Made by a program: the position numbers and the translations under genes
From: Telopea speciosissima
Lineage: Eukaryota > Streptophyta > Magnoliopsida > Proteales > Proteaceae
Direction of reading: 5' to 3'
Assembly (NCBI RefSeq): GCF_018873765.1
Contig: NC_057918.1
Coordinates: 10,734,862 to 10,798,861, forward strand
DNA: 64,000 nt
Notes under the pieces: generated by a model
The model's input: the letters and a program-made list of their open reading frames with translations, nothing else
What the model was told of the DNA's origin: nothing
Database searches by the model: none
Shown here: piece after piece, positions 1-9,454 of the stretch
How positions within the stretch are numbered: the stretch's first letter is position 1
Layout: the number at the start of each line of letters is the position of its first letter

Positions 1-739
1 TTTTGTATCTCTAGCTATGTATTTGTAATTGGGTTGTGAAAAAACTTTTGGAAATTAAAAAAGGGAAATGTTTTTACATAGCCTGCTAAGAGAGGCTTCT
101 CTTTATGGCCCACCCTTTTCTGAGCCACGTGGAGGGCTCCTCTTCTTCTAACCGACTGCTGGATGGTAACCCCCTCCATGGATTAACCATGTTTTGCTTA
201 CTGTGTTAGCTTTGTTCTCAAATGGTTGAACCAAAGTTTTCACGAAGTTTCCAAAGTAGTAATATCAACCAATCGTTAAACAATTATATCTTCATGCGGT
301 TTGGGCTGGAACTTACTAGACTCATAAAAATGATGGAATAGATGACGTGCCTACAAACTTGATTGCCACTGGAGCAGCCATGTTGCAGCTGTTAAGAGAC
401 GCCTCTCTAAATGGGCCTCTCTCCAAAAGAAAAAGGAAAACAAAATACTAAAGAAGTTGGGGTGGGGTTGGGGGTTTTACATTTCATGTTTATTTTATAA
501 CTTTTCATACTAACTGAGCATACCATTGCATATTTGGTACAATTTATTAAAACCAACATTAAAAGCTAACTTGCAGTCTATTCTTCCCTCTTAAAATTAA
601 ACTAGTACTCGTTCCACCATAATTATTGATAACATTCAACTAGTTTGCATGTATAGGGACATGGGAATCGAAATCCAATGTGTATCCTGGACCATCACAC
701 AATTATTCTATTTTCCTGTAGGTTTTAAGGTTTAACATT
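1..739. other. Non-coding stretch before HIR copy 1 exon 2
   Basis: AT-rich sequence without a convincing exon. If the HIR copy that follows has the family's first coding exon, which carries the MGNLFCC N-terminus, it must lie upstream of this window, because no match to it is visible here. Two loosely similar stretches of about 25 bp (near 85 and 388, both with an AAGAGA-GCYTCTCT core) are the only internal repetition I see. Confidence 0.5.
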
Positions 740-2580
740 CACAAATTATGTCACTGTGGTTGCATCCATTCAATATCGTGCTTCGGCAAACAAAGCTGCT
801 GATGCTTTCTATAAACTCAGCAACACCAGGGAGCAGATTCAAGCCTACGTTTTTTATGGTCTGAATGCGAAACTCTTAAATTTGCTGAGCTTTATGAAAT
901 TGAAGTTCTGTTTGTGCTTCCATCTTTTGTATTTTGATTATATCTGTTCTTGACAAACATATCGATCCTATGACCTACATTATTAAAATTAGCCTGCGGG
1001 ATAGATGTCCTGATGTTTATATGGCAGAGAAGAGGAAGTCCATCTTGGAATACTTTAGAATACTTTTTAGGAAAATGTCTTAAAATTCCCTTGGGGAAAC
1101 TTCTCATACTTTCCAGGTTATAGGCTTAATAGTGTGCTTGTCATGGACTCATGATCTTAATTGAGACATTACAACAACAGCAACAACAACTCTGCCTTAC
1201 ACCAGCTAAATGGGTTCGGCTATTTTAGTTGAGGCTTTAGTTTTATAATATTAAGATATTACTTGGCCACTGTCAAACTTCATTCTCTACATTCAGAGGA
1301 ATCTCAGGTGTCGCATTTCCCTAATGGTGTTTGCAATCATATCCATTTGAAGTTCAGAGATTATCCAATCAAAACGTTTAGGCATTATATATTTTTGTTG
1401 TTGAGCAACAACTAATATGCCTGAAAGATTAATTAATTTGTCCCACACTTGTAACTGTTTTTCAGTTATCAGGGCAAGTGTTCCAAATTTGGACTTGGCT
1501 TCCACCTTTGAGCAAAAGAATGAAATAGCGAAATCTGTGGAAGAAGAGCTTGAAAAGGTCATCTTTTAACTATTATCGTTTCCTTTTTGTGTGTGTGTGT
1601 TTTATTTGGGGGTGGGGTTGGTGTGGTTAAAGAACTACGATATCCTGGTAGACTCTGTACATTCTTCCGGAACCTCCTATTAGATCGCTTGAACAAATTG
1701 TATTCATTTTATTTTGAATTTTACAGGCAATGTCAGCATATGGTTATGAGATTGTCCAAACACTTATTGTGGATATTGAACCAGACGAGCATGTAAAGAG
1801 AGCAATGAATGAAATAAATGCAGGTAATTATTTGAGGGTTAAGGTTTGGCATGTTTTCAGAAATATGAACCTCTGTAGGATGAAGGACAATAACCTCCAT
1901 CATCTCTAAAACAGATGTCCTTCTTTATTTGCATAAAATAAAATCTGCAAATTGGCCCAATCACAAATCTCTCTGTCTGGTTGTTCCATCCATCATATAT
2001 CTTTGTAAGCAGTGATTATATCACCAGGTACTACCCAATCAAATGAATGGCAGGAAAAGGCATTCAGGAATATCTATGTAAATGCACTGGATATGTATTA
2101 GATGCTTTTTCTTATTCATGGAATTGGTCAGCTGAATCACCCATGTGATGCACTGATTATCCTATATTTGTGGTTTGTGGGGGTGATTTGTATTATTAAC
2201 TCTTGAATGCCACAACAGCTGCTAGATTGAGAGTGGCAGCAAATGAGAAGGCTGAAGCAGAGAAGATATTACAGATCAAGCGAGCTGAGGGAGATGCAGA
2301 GTCCAAATATCTGGCGGGGCTTGGTATAGCTCGACAGCGGCAGGCCATTGTGGATGGATTGAGGGACAGTGTACTGGCCTTCTCTACGAATGTGCCAGGG
2401 ACAACAGCAAAGGATGTAATGGACATGGTACTGGTGACACAGTACTTTGATACGATGAAGGAGATTGGATCATCATCAAAGTCTTCTTCTGTTTTCATCC
2501 CACACGGGCCTGGAGCCGTGAAAGATGTTGCCTCGCAGATTAGGGTAGGTCTCCTTCAGGCTAACTCCACTCAGCTGTAA
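740..2580 (+). pseudogene. HIR (hypersensitive-induced response, SPFH/prohibitin family) gene copy 1, partial and probably broken
   Basis: Four exons homologous to exons 2-5 of the intact HIR gene at 9.4-12.1 kb: 740-858, 1466-1557, 1727-1823 and 2219-2580 (TAA). Exons 3-5 are open, have AG/GT borders, and keep the same phases and lengths as the sister gene (92, 97 and about 360 nt). They encode the SPFH-domain C-terminal half, including the conserved segments [26 protein letters not shown] and [13 protein letters not shown]. Exon 2 is damaged. The homologous stretch is 119 nt rather than 121, the expected acceptor AG before it is gone, and the nearest AGs put it out of frame or behind a stop. 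A Tyr replaces the usual Asp just before the exon 2 donor. Exon 1 would be off-window. HIR proteins are membrane-microdomain scaffolds in plant immunity. The copy could still be expressed from an alternative 5' exon, or the lesion could be a sequence error. Confidence 0.72.
1172..1245 (-). mobile_element. RTE-type LINE 3' tail
   Basis: On the minus strand this reads as a short tail with the motifs TAGCCGAACCCATTTAG and TAAGGCAGAGTTGTTGTTG, ending in a (TTG)n-like run. It matches the 3' end of the LINE in the AMY3 intron at 49.54-49.64 kb (TAGCCGACCC, GGATAAGGCTGAG, then GTTGTTGTT). RTE-clade LINEs in plants characteristically end in such short-motif tails. It sits in the intron between HIR copy 1 exons 2 and 3 and is heavily 5'-truncated. 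Confidence 0.6.
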
Positions 2581-3058
2581 GGTCTATGGTTTGCTGGAAT
2601 GGATAGATTTCTAGAGGTTATAGGCTACTCGGTGGTGTATATTGCTGTTATAGGAGGTTGTTAAAAATCTGTGTTAATTGCATCTTTTTGCCTTGTGTTC
2701 AAAAACACTGAATTGTCATGTAAATATATACAAATAAGGAAGCCCATCCGAGCCTGGCAAGCCCAGTCTGTATTCGTGATGGCCTGGCCCAAGCCCTTGG
2801 AAGCCTGATTCTAAGGTGCATGTAATATAGTGTGTATATTTTGGTGGAATAATTAATATATATGTATTTTAAAATACACATCTATAATGTTATAACTTTC
2901 ATCTTATTCACCATATGTTTGAATATTAATACATTTATGTTATGGTCCTGACAGATCATATATATATTTTTTTAATTTTAATTTTTCTTTAACTCTCATA
3001 TTGTCAGGATTCTGACATTTTATGTTATGTTGGTGTGAACTCTCATACGATTGGAACT
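2581..3058. other. 3' flank of HIR copy 1
   Basis: AT-rich 3' flank. No clear coding sequence is present. A GC-richer patch at about 2740-2815, which reads like an old small-transposon fragment, interrupts AT-rich DNA. Confidence 0.4.
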
Positions 3059-4117
3059 GAACTCGTTTGTTAGCGGGGTCAAGTGTATGTGTATTGAAGA
3101 TACACATGAAAGAGAGTATTTTGGCCGCGGTCAAAATACGACGACGATCTTAACTTCCTGCTGCTGCTATGCCTGTTTTTTTTATTTCTTTATGAATTAA
3201 AGGTTCGGATGTCGGCTGGTTTTTTGCACGAAACATCTTTTGATCGTTGTCATCGGTGAGTTCTTGGTTTCTCATTTGGTTTTTACCCATCTCTGTCATT
3301 TGTGCGTGTATTTCTCCGTCGTTTGTGCGTGTCATTTCTCCACCGTTTGGGCATGTCTCTTCTTCGCTGTTTGTGCGTGTACTACTTCTCTTCTCCTTCT
3401 CTGCTCCGTTCACCATGATCCTTGGAACCGTCGGTGACGATACCGACGATAACGACGAATCCACCCCTTTCTTCACGATTCATCACCACCTCGCCTTTTC
3501 TGTTTTCTTTGTTTGTCTGTTTGCAGGTGTTGCTGACCCTGGTGCTGGTGGCACTGAGTTTATCGTCGATTAGAAACTCTAGCTGCCGTTCAACCTTCAC
3601 CATACCTCTCCTGTCATCGGCCGAATCTTCACTCGCCGATCCAGTAGATCCTTGCAAATCTGTTCGAAAGTAGATTGTGGTAACGTTTCAGATGGTTTTT
3701 TAACTGTCTATCGAAGCTCCACTCGTCGATCCAACAGAACTCTGTCTTTCTAGCAAGTCTGTTTGAAAGTAGACTGTGGCAGCATGTCGGCACGCGTGGG
3801 AAGTCTGGTGCTTTTGGTCTGTTTGGCACGTATGGGCCCCCCTCTATTGGTACGTATGTGCATGCATTTATCTTTAGCTGTGTCTACAGCTTTTTTTCTA
3901 GGGATATGATTTTAATCCATCCCCTACGCTGGATGACCTAGTCAATGACATGTGAGACCGGGTCAATTTTCACTCCTTGGTTTTGGATACCGTATATCCA
4001 TAGCTCCATACCTTGTATTTATCATGCTCTCTATTTATCTTATGTATTTTGTTTTCCTTTGTTTGGCGTTGGGCATGCATGAATGAATAGCAAAAAAGAA
4101 CTCGTTTGTTAGCGGGG
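3059..4117 (+). mobile_element. Unclassified 1-kb retroposon with a perfect 20-bp target-site duplication
   Basis: The 20-mer GAACTCGTTTGTTAGCGGGG occurs at 3059-3078 and again at 4098-4117. The 1019 bp between them end in AGCAAAAAA directly before the right copy. A long target duplication plus a 3' A-run is the signature of LINE-mediated retroposition, and no LTRs or TIRs are seen. Inside are four copies of a degenerate unit of about 24 bp beginning TTTGTGCGTGT (3298-3390). There is also a duplicated block around TCGNCGATCCANNAGA and GAAAGTAGA-TGTGG (3630-3682 and 3721-3785). Short open frames exist (for example 3418-3573), but none resembles a known protein. It could be a composite SINE, a LINE remnant or a processed transcript. 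Confidence 0.6.
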
Positions 4118-4969
4118 GCTAAGTCAACAAATACAAGAACTCTGCTTAGATTTCAGACAAGTCGTCCAATGAATGAGGACCTTCACCTCCGTGTCACCAT
4201 CAACACTATTTTTTATTAATTAAAAATTCATTAAAAACCAAAGATCAACAAACCTACGAGGCCTAACATTGTCCATCCTCAACCGGGGTGGGGGAGGGAG
4301 GAGGGTTTGAAGAAGTAAACCAGTGCAGTTCCCGTAAATATCCAAAAAACCAAACGCAATCTAGCTAGTGGGCCATATCAACCAAAGTCTCACTCACTCA
4401 CTTTGATGTATGTGTTTATCTCTCTCCTCAAATTCAAAATTTTTTTTTCTTCCAAAAATAGCCTTAGCATATAATTGTTCATAGTGAATAGAACCTATAT
4501 AAGAGGTTTCAACTTGGCCTGGTGTTAAGGTCTCTCGTCATTTGTAGCAGACCCCCTAGACCTAGAGCAGTTGGTACCAATAAAAATAATCTTTTTTCAT
4601 CATTGGTGAAGAGATTTTCTCTTCACCCCAAATGAAAGAAAATTTAGGTTGCATTTGATATGATTTTTTGGAATGCATTATTAACATATGATTAAACATT
4701 TCGAACCACTATCTATTTAGTGTATATTCTTATCTTCTCATCCCTTAGAAGATCTCAATTCTAAAGTCTAAACTGCTAACGAAAATGAATTATACATCTC
4801 TAATTTGAAATTGTATAATGAATTTTTTGAAATTAAGGCTTGTTTAGGGGCAACATCTTCTGGAACTGTTTTGAGTCCTAGAGAAAGTGAGCTCAAAATT
4901 TCAAGTCGATTTAAGGCAATACTTTAGTTTTTCTCCAAAATGGTTACCAAACGCAACCTTAGAGATTTT
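4118..4969. other. Intergenic repeats
   Basis: No gene is visible. From about 4645 (AGGTTGCATTTG) to 4962 (the complement of AAGGTTGCGTTTGGTAACC) the ends are inverted-repeat-like, as in plant TIR elements beginning with a GCGTTTGGTAAC motif, but I found no target duplication. Confidence 0.35.
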
Positions 4970-4978
4970 CTTCCACCC

Positions 4979-5143
4979 GGATCATTAACTGCTCCATTTT
5001 CATGTCCGGTCCATTTCCCCAAGTTCCTCTAATAGGGGAACGAAAATGACCATCCTATCTCCTGCCTGAAAGTGGGGTTCACCCCCCTATTAGAGGGACT
5101 TGGGGAAATAGACCGGACAGGAAATGGAGCAGATAATTTTCCC
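4979..5143. mobile_element. Mutator-type MITE with long TIRs and 9-bp target duplication
   Basis: The 165-bp element is almost a perfect hairpin. The left arm, from GGATCATTAACTGCTCC to CCTCTAATAGGGG, pairs with the right arm, from CCCCTATTAGAGG to GGAGCAGATAATTTTCC. The arms are about 60 bp each. It is flanked by the 9-bp repeat CTTCCACCC at 4970-4978 and 5144-5152. Long TIRs plus a 9-bp duplication are typical of Mutator-like non-autonomous elements. There is no coding capacity. Confidence 0.75.
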
Positions 5144-5242
5144 CTTCCACCCTCATGGCCTCATCCCAACTCAAACTCTTCCGAAACCAACAGCAACCCC
5201 ACATCCTTTCAAAAGGTGGGACCCCAACATGTGAGGTGTGAG

Positions 5243-5518
5243 TATGGGTGTAAATGAATAGCCAAAAGTCGTTTCCGTATCCGTATTCGTGTCCGCATCC
5301 ATTTAGCACTATTCGAATCCGTCTGAAAGCTAAATGGATGCGGATACGGATAAGTTATAGCTATCTGAAAAGCTATATTTACATGTAAATGTATAAAATA
5401 TTCGATCCGTATCTGTGTCCGTATCCATTTAGCACTAATCGAATCCGTTCGAAAGCTAATCGGATACGGATGCGACTATAACACTATCCGAACCGAATCC
5501 GATCCATTTACATCCCTA
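5243..5518. mobile_element. hAT-type MITE with 8-bp target duplication
   Basis: The 276-bp element begins TATGGGTGTAAATG and ends with the inverted counterpart CATTTACATCCCTA. The 8-bp direct repeat GGTGTGAG flanks it at 5235-5242 and 5519-5526, as expected for the hAT superfamily. Internally, blocks such as CGTATCCGTATTCG and ATCCATTTAGCACTA occur twice, in direct and inverted order. No transposase is present, so it must be non-autonomous. Confidence 0.75.
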
Positions 5519-5526
5519 GGTGTGAG

Positions 5527-6450
5527 TCACACCTGTGTGAGTAGCAGATCCAAACTCGTGAGGCACCCCTTCCGTTACACTTGCCAATCTCAATCATGGC
5601 ATAAGAGATATTCGTACCGTGTAGTCTCTTCCTTCGCGTGGTCCTTCTTTGCAATTTCGTCATATGTTCAGTTTTTAATGTTTATCTCTTCCTTCGCGTG
5701 GTCCTTATTCCCAAACCAGTTGGGAAATGGTCGAACGGGGTCATCCTTCGATGCTAATTTCCTCGTAATGGATTGGAGGGAGACCGATGTATGGCCCCCA
5801 ACTTGAAACACCAGATTATTCCCATTCAACCTCTAATCTCAACCGTCGATTTAATTGATATTGCAGTGATTGGATAGTTCCCAGTGTTGCAAACTTGCAA
5901 TACTGGGTGTGGGGTGCCCAGCACACTACTTCAACCCCCGCCTGCAGTTTCGCGTAGGAAACCATGAAACCGCGTCATTCTGGTAGACATGAACCAGCAA
6001 GAAAAAGGAATGAGAGTGAGAGAATATAGAAGTTGAAACTTCCAAGTTTATAACACAGAAGAGACTTGGAAGAATCACCTGGGTCCGCTCCTGGTAATCT
6101 TGTCTTTTTCCTCTCTCTCTCTCTCTCTCTTATTTGGATAAAAATTTATGATTTCTCATTTTTGGCGATTTTTCCTGTTGATTCATGCATATATAGGAAA
6201 AAAAAGGTAGTCAATTCCTCAATGAATTAGTGTCTAACAATGCCTCTTTGGATTGTGAAGAATTATAAGGGATTTTAAATTTTAATTTTTAAGTTGAATA
6301 TGCATGTATCCTGTGTAAATCCGACGGCGGATTCCTTCTGGGTTTATCTGATTTAGTTGACATTGTGCATAATATATAATCAAGTTTAATTTAGAAGAAT
6401 CGAATTTCCGAATTCTACCTTTCTCCTTATCCTTTATGGTTGTTGTTGTT
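5527..6450. other. Upstream region of HIR copy 2
   Basis: No gene is recognised. There is a 24-bp direct repeat (TCTCTTCCTTCGCGTGGTCC core) at about 5627 and 5685 and a CT microsatellite at about 6111-6130. This stretch is the candidate upstream promoter of the HIR gene. Confidence 0.4.
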
Positions 6451-6456
6451 GTTGGG

Positions 6457-6595
6457 CTATATAAATCTGAATCTATTTGTTCGACTTATTCCTCTCTTCT
6501 TACATTCGTGGGTTTCTCTTCTTCTCTTCGCCCCTTTAGCAATTCCGGTTGTTTGATAAGACAGAGCTTAAGCTGGTTTGTCTCCTATTGCTTAG
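6457..6595 (+). promoter_or_regulatory. Candidate core promoter and leader exon of HIR copy 2
   Basis: CTATATAAAT at 6457-6466 is a good plant TATA box. It is followed by a pyrimidine-rich stretch typical of plant start regions, then by TTGCTTAG|GTATTT at about 6595, a plausible donor for an intron in the 5' leader. The matching acceptor would be AAACTAG|GG at 9449, five bases before the HIR start codon. This would give a leader intron of about 2.85 kb. It is inferred from sequence only. Confidence 0.45.
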
Positions 6596-6954
6596 GTATT
6601 TGTTACTTTTACTGAATTTTATTCTTAATATTTGTTCTTGTTAAGGTCCCAGGTACCAGAGCTTAGTTAAGTTGCTCTGCCTCGTATTTGTTATGCAATC
6701 ATTAGTTGAATTGAACTATTCTTGTTTTAAGTTCGTCATGGATTTCTTTTAGTTATTCGCCTTCGTATTTGTTATGTAATTGTTATTAACTGAATTGAAC
6801 TATCAAGAGTTGATTGGTTCTCGTTTTAGGTTTTATAATAGATTTCTGTTAGTAATTCGCTTTCTGCATATTTTGACTTATAAGTTTATTGGAATCAAAT
6901 TTGAAATCACATGGTTGCGATGAATTCCTGGGTTGCAGCTCCCCATCTTTTTGT

Positions 6955-7081
6955 TTTAATGGTCACGGGTTCTAGTCTGGAAGCAGCCTCTCTGCGAAAG
7001 CAGGGTAAGGCTGCGTACATTATGACCCTCCCCAGACCTCGCAGTGGCAGGAGCCTCATGCACTGGATACACCCTTTTTTT
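6955..7081 (+). mobile_element. Au-like SINE, sense orientation
   Basis: The segment carries the recognisable Au SINE body: a B-box-like GGGTTCTAGTC, then GCAGCCTCTCTGCGAAAGCAG, GCGTACATTATGACCCTCC and CACTGGATACACCC before a T run. The same body occurs at 24.6, 39.95, 55.36 and 58.8 kb in this window. The head upstream of 6955 is diverged and no target duplication is clear. It lies in the presumed HIR leader intron. Confidence 0.7.
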
Positions 7082-7089
7082 TGTGGGGG

Positions 7090-8506
7090 GGAGGGGGGGG
7101 GGGGGGAGAAGGGGATGGGGGAGATCGAATCAATGATGTTTTCTGTTGCATCTGTGATGTGAGTTTAAAGATATTTGTAATCTTTTTTTCATTTTTGGGG
7201 GTTGTGGATTAAATGCTTCTGATGCTCTGAGTTGGTAACAGCTGCCTCCATATCATAGTTCTTTCAGACTAGCTGAGGGGAGCCACTTTATAATTTTTTT
7301 CTTTCATCTCTCTTCCTACCCCGTTGCTTTTCATTTTTATGGAAGGCTTCTCTTCTTTTCTGTTCTTCTTGGAGACCTTTAATTAATCTCTTCATGAACC
7401 TGCTTCTATTTTGTTGAGTTTGTGATAGTGTCTAGAAGCCTAAGGGATTAGGTTTAGAACTCAGTTGAAAAACCAGACCAGATTTAAGAGTAACTTAATA
7501 ATATGAAATAAAAAAACTCAGATGTATATAAAACTCTGGTTGAAGCTTTGAATTATAAAGGGAAACAACTCCTCAAAAGACAACTCTGATCCAAAAGTTT
7601 GATCTGGCTTTACAGGGATATCCTACTGAGGGTAGAATTCTTGATTTGAGTTTCCAGATCATGGAATCGTTTCTTATTGTCAAGGAATTTGAACAGCACT
7701 AAAGGATGATTAAATAGCAACAGAATCAAGCATTAACATTAAGATATGAAGACGAAATAAAACCAGAAAATATGACTCAGAATAGAAAACCGATCTGAGA
7801 ATTTCAGCAGGTCATGTAGCTGTAGGACTCTATCATAACATCAGCAAGATCAGATTTTGCAACTGTGGCCGGGTTTAGAATATGATTCGGTTGCTAAAAT
7901 TAAGGTCTAATCTGAAACCTCATGCCAGAATCTTAAGAAAACTGAAATTCCACCAAGCTAGTATGCACAAGAACAGAACAGAAACTGAGAACCCTTACCT
8001 GGTTTTTTATGGTGGATATGGAGGAGGATAGTAGAAAAGAAGAGTGATATGAACCAAGCTTCTCACTTGAAACTAAACTGATATCCTATCAGCCATCCTC
8101 ACCATCTCACCAAGGAATACTGCATCCCACAGCACCATTTTGAATCCCACAAAATGTTGAGGCAGCAAAGCCAAACTTCATTCAATATAAAAATCTTGGG
8201 GAAGGCTCTAGGCCTGTACATCTTTAAATAGAAACTACTAGGATAGTTACATATTGGCTATAGGATACTAACAGGCAACAGGAAACTTCCCTTAACTAAT
8301 AATGACATAAAATCAGCAAACAAAGTTGAAATAAAACTCCCAAACTGTTGGACAGTAGGAGAAGTATTATTTAATCTAAAACTCTATCCAAAGTAAGGAG
8401 AATTCTACTCAAACAAGGCTGAAAAAGACCTTAAGAACTAATAAGAGGCTGAAATCTAATAGAAGACTACAGCGCCTTTACGAGTAATGAAATAACCAAT
8501 TAAATT
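7090..8506. other. Intron/repeat sequence
   Basis: A G-run at about 7085-7107 is followed by A-rich sequence. From about 7450 to 8460 the composition suggests an old retrotransposon in antisense, but no coding motif is visible. I found no exon. Confidence 0.35.
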
Positions 8507-8515
8507 ATAAAATAA

Positions 8516-8691
8516 GGGCAAGAGATTGCTGCCTGGTCGTGTGGCCCCTGCACCAGCACGGGGGCCAATGTGAGTGCATGCAGGGGCATCCATGACTGGG
8601 ATTTTTTATAACACAGGGGTGGGGCAGTAATTTTGCATGCTCCTGTGTCTGGGTATAGGAGCCACACGACCAGGCAGCATTTTTTTCTCCC
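8516..8691. mobile_element. Mutator-type MITE, family M1 (member A)
   Basis: The 176-bp element runs from GGGCAAGAGATTGCTGCC to GGCAGCATTTTTTTCTCCC. The inner TIRs are near perfect (CTGCCTGGTCGTGTGGC against its complement). The 9-bp duplication ATAAAATAA is at 8507-8515 and 8692-8700. Its termini resemble the elements at 25.27, 26.79 and 44.66 kb, each with GGGARAA-like ends and a CTG(N)..GTGTGGCC-like subterminal segment. Confidence 0.75.
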
Positions 8692-9454
8692 ATAAAATAA
8701 ACACCCTAACTGAGCCCTCACGATCAGGTTCTTGTGGGGAACCAAATCCTGAACCGCAAGAGATCAGATCTGGACCAAAGTGGCCCAAAGCAGAACCGTA
8801 AGCTACTGTTCTGGCCTGGGCTGCTGCTTCTTGCGTTGGTACTTCAGAAAGTACCTATCTTTTTACTGATCTGCAAGTCTGCTAACTAGTAGCATTGGGG
8901 ACTGGCTAGAAACTATATAAAAGGTGATTGTTTGTGTGCTTTTTATTTTTTGAATAAGTTTTAGTTTGTACTTATTTATGCTTTTTCTTAGTTTATTATC
9001 TGAAGTTGCATCTGACTTGCCAGGTACAGAAACAGAAGCTCTCGTTCTGTTAGGAGAGACATAGGTGTTCAATGTTTGTTTTCTCATATCTGTTCATGAA
9101 TTTTGGGATAACTATTCTTTTAGTTGGAACTAACAGCAAATTTGAATTTGTTTTTTCCATTATGTGTTATGGTTGTTGATCATTTTATCCGCAAAGCTTA
9201 GAATTATATACCTCAATGATTATTTGAGTCCTTCTAATTGCGATCCTATGAAGGATAAAACAATATCTTCTGTGTAAAGATCATCAGCTTAGATGAGTGA
9301 TCTAGCCAGTAGAATTTCCATGATATAGAAAAATGTTGCAAGTAGCTAAAACTAAATTTATTAGGTCAGAATGCATGATACTCTTCTTGTATAGTTTTTT
9401 CTGTGACATGAAAATTGCTGATCTGAACTTCTTGATGGTATGAAACTAGGGAGT

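Noticed and set aside
3240..3673. Overlapping open frames in the 1-kb retroposon as a possible gene
   Set aside because: Frames on both strands are of similar length and follow the CT-rich tandem units; no motif or splice pattern supports a protein.
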